Shown: positions 8,613 through 17,511 of the stretch, piece after piece | Layout of the letters: the number at the start of each line of letters is the position of its first letter | Numbering within the stretch: the first letter of the stretch is position 1 | Notes under the pieces: model-generated | The model's input: the letters and a program-made list of their open reading frames with translations, nothing else | Database searches by the model: none | What the model was told of the DNA's origin: nothing | Assembly: GCA_021531385.1 (NCBI GenBank) | Contig: JAFBIR010000006.1 | Span: forward strand, 124,001 to 188,000 | DNA: 64,000 nucleotides | DNA from: Parabacteroides distasonis | GTDB taxonomy: Bacteria; Bacteroidota; Bacteroidia; Bacteroidales; Tannerellaceae | Direction of reading: 5' to 3' | Made by a program: the position numbers and the translations under genes

Positions 8613-10610
8613 TTACTTCTTAGCTATCCTCGCCACATAGCCACCACCGGGAGCCATCTTCACCACCAGCTTACGGTTGGCGGGGACGGATTGCACCTCT
8701 CGCTTGTAGTCGCAAGCGGCACGGTCCGCATTGATACCGTCCCGGAAGAGTTCGATTTGGTAGTCGCCCTCGCCGAGGAAAGAGAGGTCGAGCGTCAGCT
8801 CACGGGCATCCCAGTTGGTCAACACACCGACATACCAATCATTGCCACTCCTGCGAGCCAAAGCAATATACTTCGCCACTTCTCCATTTAAGGCCACGGT
8901 CTCCTCCCAAACGGTCGGCACCTTGGCGATGAAGCGGGTACACTCCTCCTCACGCATATAGTTGGTCGGCACGTCGCACAGCATGTTGAAGGGCGAGTCG
9001 AAGATCACGTAGGTAGCCAACTGACGGCAACGAGTGCCTTGGCTCATCGGCTCTGAATTGACCGGACGATAATTACCCTTAGCCGCATTGCGCATCGCTC
9101 CCTGCGTGTAGTCCATCGGACCGGCCACCATACGGGTGAAAGGCAAGGTCACATCGTGTGTCACCATATCGACATCCTCTTTTGACCATTTCATCTGCTC
9201 CAAACCAAATACTCCCTCGTAGTTCAGCACGTTGGGATAGGTACGCTGCAAGCCAGTCGGTTTATACACGCCGTGGAAGTCGAGGATCATGTGATACTTG
9301 GCGCAAAGCTCCGCCGCCTCATAAGTAAAGCGCACCATCTCCTGATCGTCCCGATCCAAGAAATCCACCTTGAAACCTTTCACACCCATGTCGGCATAGT
9401 GCTTCACCACCTTCTCCATATCCCGAGCGAAGGCCCAATAGCCAGCCCACAGGATAATGTCCACATTCTTCTGCTTACCGTAGTCCACCAACTCCTGCAA
9501 GTTAATCTCCGGGATCACCTGCAACATGTCGGCCTTCAGGTTCACCGCCCAGCCCTCGTCGAGGATCACGTAGCCAATGCCATGCTTCGCCGCGAAGTCT
9601 ATATAATATTTATAGGTAGCATTGTTGATGCCCGCACGGAAATCGACACCGCTCAGGTTCCAGTCGTTCCACCAGTCCCAAGCCACCTTGCCCGGCTGGA
9701 TCCAGTCAATCTCCTTCACTCGGGAGGGAGCCGCCAAACGATAGACCATGTCGCAATCCGCCAACTTAGCATCGTTGCCAGCAGAGAGGGCGAAAACACG
9801 CCACGGGAAAGTCCGCGTACCGGCTACCTTGGCAATGTAGTTCTCCCGCTCCTTCACCAGCATCTGCAAGCGGTTGTGACCGCCCTGCTCCACCCGTTTG
9901 GGACGGGGCGCATGGATCGCCTGCAACAGCGGTTGCTCCGTGGAGTTATTCAGATACATACCCGGATAATCCTCCAAGTCGGCCTCGGTGATCACCATTT
10001 TCCGGCCACCCTCCAAATCCACCATCAGTGGGAGAATCTTCAGTCGCTTGTCGTTGATCTTCGTGATCGGCTCATTCACGTAGGTTGTCTCAAAAGAATT
10101 AAAGAACTGCTCCTCGAAAGTCGGAGCCGTACTATTCACGAAGTTGGAGAAGGTCTTGTAGTCCTTGGCGAAACGGAAAGCCGCCTTCTCATTGGCGATA
10201 CAGATTGAGTCCTTCATCTTCGTGGTGAAGCGATAGGCCACGCCCTCGTCATAGGCACGGAGCACCAACCCATAGTTTCCCTTAAAGTCAAGGCGCAACT
10301 CATTGTAGTGATCCTTCACCTCACTTTTCTTGTAGAAGGGCGAGGGGATCGTCTGATCCACCGACTGCCGCTTTACGTTCGTCACCTTGGGATTCGCACC
10401 CAGCACCTTCCCATCCGTCAGGGAGAGGGAGAGCGTGGAGTTCATCACCTCCTCGCCACCCTGCGAGAGAGCAAAATGGATCTGCTCGTCCATCGTCACC
10501 TCTACTTTCACCTGCTGGTCGGGGGATTGTAATTGATAGCGCTTTTGGGCCATCAACGGCCAAGCGCACAGGCCGCACAGGGCGACCGCTAACATACCTG
10601 TTCTTTTCAT
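8613..10610 (-). CDS. GH97 family glycosidase (probable retaining alpha-galactosidase)
   Basis: The 665-residue product (from the ATG at 10610, MKRTGMLAVALCGLCAWPLMAQ) has a signal peptide and the three-part GH97 layout: N-terminal beta-sandwich, TIM barrel (about 280-560) and C-terminal beta domain. Barrel motifs are DWWNDW, YVILDEGWAVN and GFKVDFLDRDDQ. Asp416 in KVDF sits where the retaining GH97 galactosidases have their nucleophile, and the later NYEGVFG lacks the paired catalytic Glu layout of inverting SusB-type enzymes. Retention is therefore inferred, not proven. The open frame extends 53 codons further upstream, but that would start inside the repeat array and lacks a signal peptide, so I prefer 10610. 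A -7 box at 10654-10661 supports this. First gene of the 10.6-to-2.4 kb transcript. Confidence 0.9.
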   Translation of the reverse strand: MKRTGMLAVALCGLCAWPLMAQKRYQLQSPDQQVKVEVTMDEQIHFALSQGGEEVMNSTLSLSLTDGKVLGANPKVTNVKRQSVDQTIPSPFYKKSEVKDHYNELRLDFKGNYGLVLRAYDEGVAYRFTTKMKDSICIANEKAAFRFAKDYKTFSNFVNSTAPTFEEQFFNSFETTYVNEPITKINDKRLKILPLMVDLEGGRKMVITEADLEDYPGMYLNNSTEQPLLQAIHAPRPKRVEQGGHNRLQMLVKERENYIAKVAGTRTFPWRVFALSAGNDAKLADCDMVYRLAAPSRVKEIDWIQPGKVAWDWWNDWNLSGVDFRAGINNATYKYYIDFAAKHGIGYVILDEGWAVNLKADMLQVIPEINLQELVDYGKQKNVDIILWAGYWAFARDMEKVVKHYADMGVKGFKVDFLDRDDQEMVRFTYEAAELCAKYHMILDFHGVYKPTGLQRTYPNVLNYEGVFGLEQMKWSKEDVDMVTHDVTLPFTRMVAGPMDYTQGAMRNAAKGNYRPVNSEPMSQGTRCRQLATYVIFDSPFNMLCDVPTNYMREEECTRFIAKVPTVWEETVALNGEVAKYIALARRSGNDWYVGVLTNWDARELTLDLSFLGEGDYQIELFRDGINADRAACDYKREVQSVPANRKLVVKMAPGGGYVARIAKK

Positions 10611-10653
10611 GATAACTCTATTTTTATAACTAACTATTTCGGTCTTATGCCCA

Positions 10654-10661
10654 CAAAGGTA
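10654..10661 (-). promoter_or_regulatory. Bacteroidetes -7 box upstream of the GH97 gene
   Basis: Minus-strand TACCTTTG matches the TAnnTTTG consensus 43 bases upstream of the GH97 start. The expected transcript start is near 10647. No good -33 TTTG is visible at the usual spacing. Confidence 0.5.
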
Positions 10662-10706
10662 GCAGTTCTTATCGCACATTTTTGTAAAGTCATTAAAAAA
10701 TGTTTT

Positions 10707-11075
10707 GAAACGGCTGCGCAGACCGCAAAATGCTTCCAAAATCGTTTGAAACGGCTGCGCAGACCGCAAAATGCTTCCAAAATCGTTTGAAACGGCTACG
10801 CGCTCCGCGAAACGCTTTCAAAATCCTCGGAAACCTCCGCGCGCTCCGCGAAACGCTTTCAAAATCCTCGGAAACCTCCGCGCGCTCCGCGAAACGCTTT
10901 CAAAATCCTCGGAAACCTCTGCGCGCTCCGCGAAATGCTTTCCGAATCCTCGGAAACCTCCGCGCGCTCCGCGAAATGCTTTCCGAATCCTCGGAAACTT
11001 CCGCGCGCTCCGCGAAACGCTTTCAAAATCCTCGGAAACCTCCGCGCGCTCTGCGAAACGCTTTCCGAGACGTCG
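10707..11075. repeat. 41-bp tandem repeat array, nine units
   Basis: Nine head-to-tail units start with GAAAC at 10707, 10748, 10789, 10830, 10871, 10912, 10953, 10994 and 11035, each exactly 41 bases. A tenth unit begins at 11076 and degenerates after GAAACCTTT. The common unit reads GAAACCTCCGCGCGCTCCGC, then GAAACGCTTTC, then AAAATCCTCG. The first two units are identical and divergent (CGGCTGCGCAGACC), units 4 and 5 are identical, and units 6-7 share a TTTCCGAATCC variant. There are no unique spacers. Because 41 is not a multiple of 3 and the repeat is stop-poor, long but meaningless open frames cross it on both strands. A related array lies at 17801-17975. It fills most of the 588-base gap between the GH97 and FAD-protein genes. 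Confidence 0.95.
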
Positions 11076-11100
11076 GAAACCTTTACTTGCAACAAAACAA

Positions 11101-11155
11101 AGGGGGAACCCTCCATCTTTTAAACCATCCAACCTTGACGGAGGGCTCCCCTTTT
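11101..11155 (-). terminator. Long-loop hairpin terminator after the FAD-protein gene
   Basis: AGGGGGAACCCTCC (11101-11114) pairs with GGAGGGCTCCCCTT (11140-11153) with a 25-base loop. On the minus strand the stem is followed by TTTGTTTTG, and on the plus strand by TTTT, so it can terminate the FAD-protein transcript (stop at 11199) and perhaps act in both directions. It directly abuts the 41-bp repeat array. Confidence 0.65.
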
Positions 11156-11198
11156 GCTGACCTCAACTAACTCAAAAAAATAAGATGATAAATCTGAA

Positions 11199-14100
11199 TT
11201 ATCGCTTGCTTTGCAATACTTCATAAGCAAAACGGGCATAATGTGCTTGCAGACCGACGGCATACTTTTCCAGCAGGCTTCGACCGATACCCTCTTGATC
11301 GCCGCAGCGATAGAGCGCACCGGCCAAGATGAGCTCCTTCAAGGCCCGGTTGCGGGTGGAGGTGTCCTCACTGCCCGGCACCACATCCCGGCGTGCCTCG
11401 GCAAAGGAAACCATCGCATGGTGGCGCATACCAGGCATTTTCAGGAGCGCATCAAGTGAACCGATCGCCTTTTCCTTTCCGGCTCCCTCGGCAGCGACCG
11501 CCACCGCCCGGAAATGAGAGAAGGCATCTTCCGGCTGCAACAGGCGAGCCTTTTCCGCCACGGCCTCCCAAGCCTGCGCATCTCCACTGCCTCCCAAGGC
11601 CATGATTAACGCATCCAATCGGCTGAGGCATTCGCCAAACTGTCCCATGCCCGTATAATGCCAACCCTTGTCCCAAACAGCATGCCTACGGATAGCCTCC
11701 GCCAAGCAGCTGCCCGCCGAAGCGTCGCCCAGCATACCCAGAATACCAGCCAACAGCACCCTCGCCTCTTCCGTCGAGGCCTTTTTCCATTCCGCCTGCA
11801 CGAGCGGCAAGCTGCGCTGCGGGTCGCTCAACAGCAGCTCCAATCCCTGATAGTGATCAGTCACCCGCTGGGCCGCCTGCCTCAACTCCTTCTGGCTATA
11901 CCCCTTGAAGGCCTTGTCGGTCAGCACACGCTCCGGCAAATTGCCCTTCTTGACCAAATGACGCTGGATCGGTTTCAGGTCGATCTGTCGGGGCGAGCGT
12001 CCCTGCTTCACGCAGCAGGCGCACAGGTAGCCGACAGCATAGCCCTGGTTCTGCAGGCAGGCCTGCATACGGATCACCGGCATGGCATCCCGATGGGCGC
12101 TGGCCCCGAGTCCGGTCGTCAGGATGCCCTCCAACCCCTTCGGCAAGAGGCAGCGCAGGGGCACATCCGCATCATACACCTTATGCCGTCGCTCCGGCGG
12201 GTTCAAGGTGAAATAGGGATTGACCGTCATGCCATGGGTATCGAACGAACTCTTGTGGTAGGAGATCGTGTCGGGATAGCGGCGATGCCCCATCACGTCA
12301 TAGACCGACACGGCATAGTCGCCCACCACCCGCCGACGCTCACGGGTCTGCGGCATCTTCACGATGTCGAACTCCGTCTGCATCTTTGTCTTGGCCTGTA
12401 CGAAGGCCCGCGAGATGTCGAGCACATCGGAGTCATCCACGAAGAGCCAGTCGTTGTTGTTGTAGTGATCACCCGGTGCCCATTTCCCGGTGCCGGCCCC
12501 TTGGATGGCGAGGCTTTTCGCCCCCGTATATTCATAGGCCGCACCCGCGGCGATGGCGATGTCGGCGCTACCCGTACTGTCGATCACGAGGTCGGCCAAG
12601 ATGACACCCCGTCCGAACGGTGTGGCCACCACCAAACCCTTCACCCGGTTGCCCTCCGTCAAGGCTCCGCAGCCCATCACACCAAACCAAAGCGAGCCAC
12701 CTGCCTTCAGCAGCTCCTTGCGCAACCACTCCATTTTCCAGTCGGCCAAGAAATGGCCATCCTGATTCAACTGGCGGGGATGATCCGCCGGGGCCATACC
12801 GTTCACGCCCCGATCTATCTCGGCGGTGAAGCCATCCCGGAAACCATCCCAATAGACACCGATCATACCCAATGTACTGAGTCCGCCCAATCCATGCAGA
12901 TACTCCAGCACCAAGGTCTTCGCACCCTGGCGAGCCGCCGAGATACCGGCGGAGGCTCCGGCCGTACCGCCGCCCATCACTACCACCTCATACTTACCTA
13001 AGACGGGCAGCGCTCCAGCCGGTGAATCGACCATCTCCCGCTGACGCAAGGGGCGCAGGGGCTGCAGCAACTCCCGGATCTCGCCGTAGGGGAAAGCCTC
13101 CACTTTCGGCTGACGTACCCGCACCTTATCGGACGGACTCCACGTCAAGGCCACGGCAGCCGCCCACTCACCGACCATCCCGCCCAGTTGCATTGCGGGA
13201 ACCGGGCGCATCCAATCGCCCACCCATTCCCGGGAGAGATCAGCCATCGGCCCCAAGATCCATAGGTTGGGAATATGACGTGCTTGGAACGCCCCTTTCG
13301 GCACGACATTGAGCGAGGTCGGTTTGGCGATGCAGCTCTCCTCGCCACGCACCTGCTGTGTCGGGATATACCAAAGGAAATCAGAGCTATCCACCTGATC
13401 GGCATCCCACAGTGCGCTGCGGATCTGCTGCTCGATAGCGGCCAAAGTAGCATAGGTGTTGTCCTTCACCTCGTAACGCATCGCATAGCGGGTAGCGGGA
13501 TAAGTTTTATCGCCCACCTGCAGCGGCTCTTTCCAAGGCTCCGCACCCACGATGGCACCGCCCTGCTTGGGACTGTTGCCCACCACCGTGAAATAGAAGG
13601 TCTGCGCACCGGGCTGGAACGGAGTACGCTCCGCCTCCAAGCAGGCGGCCATCCGAGCCTCCCAAGTCGCATCAATGATCGCCTTGCAGCGAATCGCCTC
13701 CCGACCCGATCGGTTGGCGATCACCACGCCCGCCGGTCGGCCCGAAGCGTCCACCAAGGCATTCGTCACCAAGCTGCTATACAGGAAATCGACCCCATGG
13801 TCGATCAACTCATCCTCCAGTCCCTTCTTGATCTGCAAAGGGGTCGGACGCTTGCGGTCACTGAACAGCCGTTGCGCCAAGGCCGTGTTCAGAGCCTCAT
13901 CCGGCAGGCGGTCATAGAGGTGCGCCCCGCAGATGTCCTCGCCCAAATAGGGATAGTCGCAGACCAAATAGACCCGGCAGCCCTCCCGTGCGGCGGCGGT
14001 GGCAGCGGCTACAGCCCGTGAGCTACCTCCCACGACCACCACATCCACCTCCGCCAAGAGTGGGATCTGGCGTGCGCCCTCCTGACAAAAGGCCTCATCC

Positions 14101-14204
14101 GGTAATGCGGTGCGCATCGTGGCCCTCGCCTCGCCCACACTGCCCATCGAGGCCAATACGCCTCCGGCAGCCGTTACTTTCAAGAAATCTCTTCGTGTTA
14201 TCAT
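11199..14204 (-). CDS. Tat-exported FAD-dependent oxidoreductase with two Rossmann domains
   Basis: The 1001-residue product begins with a twin-arginine signal (TRRDFLKV), so it should fold with its cofactor before export. It contains two FAD-type nucleotide-binding regions. The first, at about 53 (VDVVVVGGSSRAVAAA), has an atypical GGSSRAVA in place of GxGxxG. The second, at about 402 (YEVVVMGGGTAGASAGISAA, then LHGLGGLSTLG), is canonical and typical of the PF12831 FAD-oxidoreductase family common in Bacteroidetes glycan loci. A helical region at about 750-1001 resembles HEAT-like repeats. The substrate is unknown, and oxidation or isomerisation of a released sugar is possible. A clear Shine-Dalgarno (minus-strand AAGGAGAG at 14213-14220) precedes the ATG. 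It lies 43 bases downstream of a rhamnosidase-like gene. Confidence 0.8.
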   Translation of the reverse strand: MITRRDFLKVTAAGGVLASMGSVGEARATMRTALPDEAFCQEGARQIPLLAEVDVVVVGGSSRAVAAATAAAREGCRVYLVCDYPYLGEDICGAHLYDRLPDEALNTALAQRLFSDRKRPTPLQIKKGLEDELIDHGVDFLYSSLVTNALVDASGRPAGVVIANRSGREAIRCKAIIDATWEARMAACLEAERTPFQPGAQTFYFTVVGNSPKQGGAIVGAEPWKEPLQVGDKTYPATRYAMRYEVKDNTYATLAAIEQQIRSALWDADQVDSSDFLWYIPTQQVRGEESCIAKPTSLNVVPKGAFQARHIPNLWILGPMADLSREWVGDWMRPVPAMQLGGMVGEWAAAVALTWSPSDKVRVRQPKVEAFPYGEIRELLQPLRPLRQREMVDSPAGALPVLGKYEVVVMGGGTAGASAGISAARQGAKTLVLEYLHGLGGLSTLGMIGVYWDGFRDGFTAEIDRGVNGMAPADHPRQLNQDGHFLADWKMEWLRKELLKAGGSLWFGVMGCGALTEGNRVKGLVVATPFGRGVILADLVIDSTGSADIAIAAGAAYEYTGAKSLAIQGAGTGKWAPGDHYNNNDWLFVDDSDVLDISRAFVQAKTKMQTEFDIVKMPQTRERRRVVGDYAVSVYDVMGHRRYPDTISYHKSSFDTHGMTVNPYFTLNPPERRHKVYDADVPLRCLLPKGLEGILTTGLGASAHRDAMPVIRMQACLQNQGYAVGYLCACCVKQGRSPRQIDLKPIQRHLVKKGNLPERVLTDKAFKGYSQKELRQAAQRVTDHYQGLELLLSDPQRSLPLVQAEWKKASTEEARVLLAGILGMLGDASAGSCLAEAIRRHAVWDKGWHYTGMGQFGECLSRLDALIMALGGSGDAQAWEAVAEKARLLQPEDAFSHFRAVAVAAEGAGKEKAIGSLDALLKMPGMRHHAMVSFAEARRDVVPGSEDTSTRNRALKELILAGALYRCGDQEGIGRSLLEKYAVGLQAHYARFAYEVLQSKR

Positions 14205-14212
14205 AGTATTCT

Positions 14213-14220
14213 CTCCTTAT
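14213..14220 (-). promoter_or_regulatory. Strong Shine-Dalgarno upstream of the FAD-oxidoreductase gene
   Basis: Minus-strand AAGGAGAG lies 8 bases before the ATG at 14204. Most genes here lack any such site, as is usual in Bacteroidetes, so this one is unusual and fixes the start. Confidence 0.6.
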
Positions 14221-14247
14221 TTTATTATTATTCAATCGTTGTTTCAC

Positions 14248-16458
14248 TCAACCTACTTGATGCGTACCTGCCTCCACCCAACGGCGGGTACCATTTGGCA
14301 AGATCACCTCCGCCCGGGTACCTGTCGGAACGGTAAGCGAGACCTTCATCCGCTTGCCCACTCTTTTCACCGTCACTTGAATCAATCCATGATGCGTATC
14401 GACCGTGGCTGAGGCCTCCCGCAAGCTACCCAGTTGCGGAGCGACACGGAAGGTACGGAAACCCGGGGAGGTGGGCGTAATGCCACACACCCGCTGGCTC
14501 AACAGCGTCAAGGGGCCACCACTCCAGGCATGATTGATCGTACCGCCGCCAAAGCCCTCTTCGCCGATGCCCCAACCCTCGAAGAGCGTCGTGTAATCTG
14601 AGTAGTCTAGCATTCGGCTGTAACGCTCTTTCATCCGCTGCAAAGCAAGGTCAGCCTCACCCATCTGAAAGAGTGCCTCCAACACATATTTCTCCATATA
14701 AGGGCTGGCATGTCGCTCCTCCTGCAAAACCTGCGTCAGCGTCTTGTATTTATCTGTAGTCGCCAAGCCAGACACCACCGCCATTGCCTGCGCCCGGTCG
14801 TCGGTCTCACCCCGGTAGCCGGGAGCTCGAAACGCCGTGCCCGTCCAATATTTGGTGTCAAAGCAACGCTCGATCGTGCGCATCATCGCAGCATCCTCCT
14901 CCGCATCCGCCTGTTTTCCTAACTGCAAGGCGAATGCCCGTTCTGCCTTCAATGCCAAATAATACCAGCAGGTAGTCAGCACGCCCATATCGATATGTTC
15001 GCCCCAGTCTCCCCAGCTCCAAGCCCCTTGGCGTTCAATGGGCAGACCACTCGCATCCACCTGCCATACCTCATGCAGATAGCGATGCAAACGATCATAG
15101 ATCGGCGCTACGAAACTGCTGTCGCCACTGTAATAATACTGTGTATGGAAACCATACCACCCCACGGAAGCCAACATCTGCAACGGCAGCTCCTTATTCC
15201 AGTTACCAGCAGGCACTGGAGCGAAAAGCGTACCATCCGCCTGCTGCCAGTTCATCAACTCATGGATGCCTTTCGCCGCTAAGCGCTGCGCGGAAGGAGA
15301 AAGCGCATAGAAGGCCTCACCCAACTCATTGACCTCATCGCCCCACCACTGGGCCCGCTCCCGATCGGGGCAGTCCATGTAAGTATCGCGCATGGTGATA
15401 TAGAGCGTGCGAGCCGCCCGCTTCCACAGTTCGTTATAGAACGAATCATCGCAATGGAAAGCCCCCGTGAAGTCGGTATCGTAGCCCGTCTCTCGGTATT
15501 TCACCTCCAGCACCTCCACATCGGCAGGCAAGACATAGCGCATCTCATGGCCATTCATCCAGCCGAAACTCTCATATTCCTGCACGCCCTCCCGGGTGAT
15601 GTATTCCGCACGCACATTCCGCTGGGTGCCTCCCTCATAGTTATCCATCAGCATCTCGATGCGTCTTCCGGCTGGTGCCTTCACCTTCAGGTAGGGCGTC
15701 ACCTGCGCATTGTAAGGCAGGCGACAGAACAGGGTGTCACCCGTCTCCGCCCTTCGCTGGCTCGTATAGTCACGCAAGCCATAGTCTTTCCAGAGCGGGA
15801 TAGGCCTTGGCGTCAGCTGTCCCAAGGGTCCCTCGTTCGCCCGGCAGCACACAGTAGCCCCGGGCAGGCTTCCCGCGAAGTCACTCCGGTTCCATCCCTC
15901 CTGCGCCAAGCGTGCGTCGAAGCGGATGTTGCTCTCAGGTAGGCGGTAATTAGGATAAGGAGCCTCCGTGTTTTGATAAGCCTGAGAGACGGCACACTCC
16001 CAGCTCGCGTCCGAAACGATCTCCAGTCCTGGCGCAACCGCCTCAAACAACAGGGCGGCCTTGCCACTGTTCACATGGCTGAACCCATCCTTACCGAAGT
16101 GCCACAGCAGCACCGCAAAAGTATTCTCACCCGGTTTCAAAAAGGGAGCGATATCCACCTGATCATAATAGGTGCCACAAGGAGAGGCACCCCGCTTCAA
16201 GCCGCCCTCAAAGACCACTAACCGATCGTTGATCCAAAGCCAATATTTGGTGTCAGCGGCGATGCGAGCCACCATCCGCTCCGGCACACTCGCCACCTCT
16301 GCCTGTTTCCGATAGATCAGCCAAGTATTGGTGGCACTCTGACATTGCTCCGTGTTGATCCACTGTGCTTTCCATTCCGTACTAACGGCAGGCTGCGCCT
16401 CTGCCACCTCGTTCAGGCAAAGAGCCAAACCCACGATTAACCTCAAAAAATGCTTCAT
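14248..16458 (-). CDS. Secreted GH78-type alpha-L-rhamnosidase-like protein
   Basis: A 736-residue exported protein with a signal peptide ending near NEVAEAQ. The N-terminal beta domains (WKAQWIN; KYWLWINDRLVVFEGGLKRG) bind sugar-like ligands in the alpha-L-rhamnosidase superfamily. The alpha/alpha-barrel holds YMDCPDRERAQWWGDE at about 360, which matches the GH78 motif with the catalytic acid among its Asp/Glu residues. INHAWSGGP near the C-terminal end of the barrel is also typical. It is shorter than the second rhamnosidase in this window (887 residues) because it lacks the extra N-terminal fibronectin-like and concanavalin-like domains. Predicted role: removal of terminal alpha-L-rhamnose from a plant glycan. 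It probably heads the transcript with the FAD-oxidoreductase gene. Confidence 0.75.
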   Translation of the reverse strand: MKHFLRLIVGLALCLNEVAEAQPAVSTEWKAQWINTEQCQSATNTWLIYRKQAEVASVPERMVARIAADTKYWLWINDRLVVFEGGLKRGASPCGTYYDQVDIAPFLKPGENTFAVLLWHFGKDGFSHVNSGKAALLFEAVAPGLEIVSDASWECAVSQAYQNTEAPYPNYRLPESNIRFDARLAQEGWNRSDFAGSLPGATVCCRANEGPLGQLTPRPIPLWKDYGLRDYTSQRRAETGDTLFCRLPYNAQVTPYLKVKAPAGRRIEMLMDNYEGGTQRNVRAEYITREGVQEYESFGWMNGHEMRYVLPADVEVLEVKYRETGYDTDFTGAFHCDDSFYNELWKRAARTLYITMRDTYMDCPDRERAQWWGDEVNELGEAFYALSPSAQRLAAKGIHELMNWQQADGTLFAPVPAGNWNKELPLQMLASVGWYGFHTQYYYSGDSSFVAPIYDRLHRYLHEVWQVDASGLPIERQGAWSWGDWGEHIDMGVLTTCWYYLALKAERAFALQLGKQADAEEDAAMMRTIERCFDTKYWTGTAFRAPGYRGETDDRAQAMAVVSGLATTDKYKTLTQVLQEERHASPYMEKYVLEALFQMGEADLALQRMKERYSRMLDYSDYTTLFEGWGIGEEGFGGGTINHAWSGGPLTLLSQRVCGITPTSPGFRTFRVAPQLGSLREASATVDTHHGLIQVTVKRVGKRMKVSLTVPTGTRAEVILPNGTRRWVEAGTHQVG

Positions 16459-16807
16459 ACGCTTTATCTTTAACTATTATCGGTTTCCTTATGGTATTAT
16501 TTGATTGTTTAGCGTACAAAATAAGTTATAATCCCCCTAATCCCTATTGCAATAATGACCGAAAACATTGCTTTTTTGATTATTGCCCCATCTTCCGTTT
16601 GGCAAAGTGGCGGAAATTTCGTTCTTTCTCCAGAAGAGATCGCCCAATTATAACCTCATATGGAGCCTCACGCTTCAAGTCACAAGCGACACGGTCGGCA
16701 AATAAAACCTATGAAAATTAGTATTTACTAAAGAAAAAAGGCTTCCCATTTGTAGGTAATGAAAATATTACCTTTCTTTGCGGAGTAAACAATTAATAAG
16801 TTCAGAG
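16459..16807. other. Intergenic region with degenerate coding remnant
   Basis: These 349 bases are AT-rich and hold no intact gene. The only thing I recognise is the GH97-like scrap at 16660-16708. The stretch separates the divergent rhamnosidase (minus) and DUF4160 (plus) genes and should contain both promoters, but I see no perfect TAnnTTTG box for either. Confidence 0.5.
16660..16708 (-). pseudogene. Remnant resembling the GH97 C-terminal domain
   Basis: Read on the minus strand, the segment gives LFADRVACDLKREAP. The intact GH97 protein has NADRAACDYKREVQ near its C-terminus (coding bases about 8690-8735). At DNA level, 25 of 31 bases match between 8701-8731 and 16670-16700. No upstream homology survives, so this is a scrap of a duplicated gene or a shared small mobile sequence. 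Confidence 0.45.
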
Positions 16808-17047
16808 ATGCCTACTATTTTCATCCTGTTTGGATTCCGATTCCTTTTCTATGCTAACGATCATGAGCCAATCCATGTGCACGTAGTGAAGGGTAACACA
16901 AAAGCGAAGTTTTCTATTTTCCCTGTATCTCTTGTAGAGAATCATGGATTGAAACCCGCAGAATTAAAGTTGGTTGAATCGATCATAGAGGAGAATCAAG
17001 AAGTAATAGCAGAGCATTGGAACCTGTTTTTCAATAAAATCAAATAA
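16808..17047 (+). CDS. DUF4160 protein of a toxin-antitoxin-like pair
   Basis: A 79-residue protein from the ATG at 16808. The open frame extends ten codons further, but the family normally starts at MPTI followed by the conserved part. Conserved features are the FGFRFLFYANDHEPIHVHV stretch, with the NDHxPxHxH motif, and the C-terminal ENQEVIAEHW. DUF4160 proteins are nearly always encoded directly before a DUF2442 protein, as here with a 2-base gap, and the pair is usually regarded as a putative toxin-antitoxin or phage-defence-type module without an established biochemical activity. It is the only plus-strand transcript inside the minus-strand glycan locus, which suggests insertion. Confidence 0.8.
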   Translation: MPTIFILFGFRFLFYANDHEPIHVHVVKGNTKAKFSIFPVSLVENHGLKPAELKLVESIIEENQEVIAEHWNLFFNKIK

Positions 17048-17049
17048 AG

Positions 17050-17493
17050 ATGGCAGCAATTACTGTAAATAAGATATGGCTTACTGAAACAGCTATCTGG
17101 ATACAGACAACAGATGGCAGGGTAGCTCATGAGAATTTCGCGGATTACCAACGGCTTCGATACGCTACTCCAGCGCAAAGGGAGCACTTCACCTTCGATC
17201 AGTTTGGCATACACTGGGAAGACTTGGACGAGGATCTGAGCTTTGAAGGTTTTTTCCAAGAGAAAAAAAAGAATCTCCTGTATGAGTTATTTATGGCCCA
17301 CCCTGAGTTGAACGCTTCTGCTATCGCACGTCGTTTAGGACTATCACAAAGTCTATTCGCACAATATATCAGTGGTAGTAAAAAACCCTCTGCAGCTCGC
17401 TACAAGGAAATCATAGAAGCCATTCGCGCCATAGGTCGTGAACTTGCCAACCTCCCTATTGAGCCTAAAGGAGTCACTACTGTTATTCATTGA
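17050..17493 (+). CDS. DUF2442 protein with C-terminal HTH (antitoxin-like partner)
   Basis: This 147-residue protein has an N-terminal DUF2442 domain (residues 1-80, with FADYQRLRYATPAQREHF) followed by an XRE-like helix-turn-helix at about 93-125 (LNASAIARRLGLSQSLFAQYISGSKKPS). The HTH suggests it binds DNA and could repress the two-gene operon. It begins 2 bases after the DUF4160 stop and is followed by a strong hairpin terminator at 17601-17635. The base composition is more AT-rich than in the neighbouring glycosidase genes, consistent with transfer. Confidence 0.8.
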   Translation: MAAITVNKIWLTETAIWIQTTDGRVAHENFADYQRLRYATPAQREHFTFDQFGIHWEDLDEDLSFEGFFQEKKKNLLYELFMAHPELNASAIARRLGLSQSLFAQYISGSKKPSAARYKEIIEAIRAIGRELANLPIEPKGVTTVIH

Positions 17494-17511
17494 ATTGGGA
17501 AAACAAAGGGG

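Noticed and set aside
8613-10769. Longer GH97 open frame starting at 10769
   Set aside because: The extra 53 codons overlap the repeat array and the -7 box, and the signal peptide begins at the ATG at 10610.
10707-11075. CRISPR array
   Set aside because: Units are contiguous at 41 bases with no unique spacers, and no cas gene is near.
10730-11170. Overlapping plus- and minus-strand open frames of 60-150 codons with repeated RNAFKILGNLRAL-like peptides
   Set aside because: They come from the 41-bp repeat read in all frames. The period is not a multiple of 3, and no start signal or family match exists.
11658-13001. 447-codon plus-strand open frame opposite the FAD-oxidoreductase gene
   Set aside because: It is the antisense shadow of a codon-biased gene. 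The minus-strand protein has clear domains and the plus-strand peptide does not.
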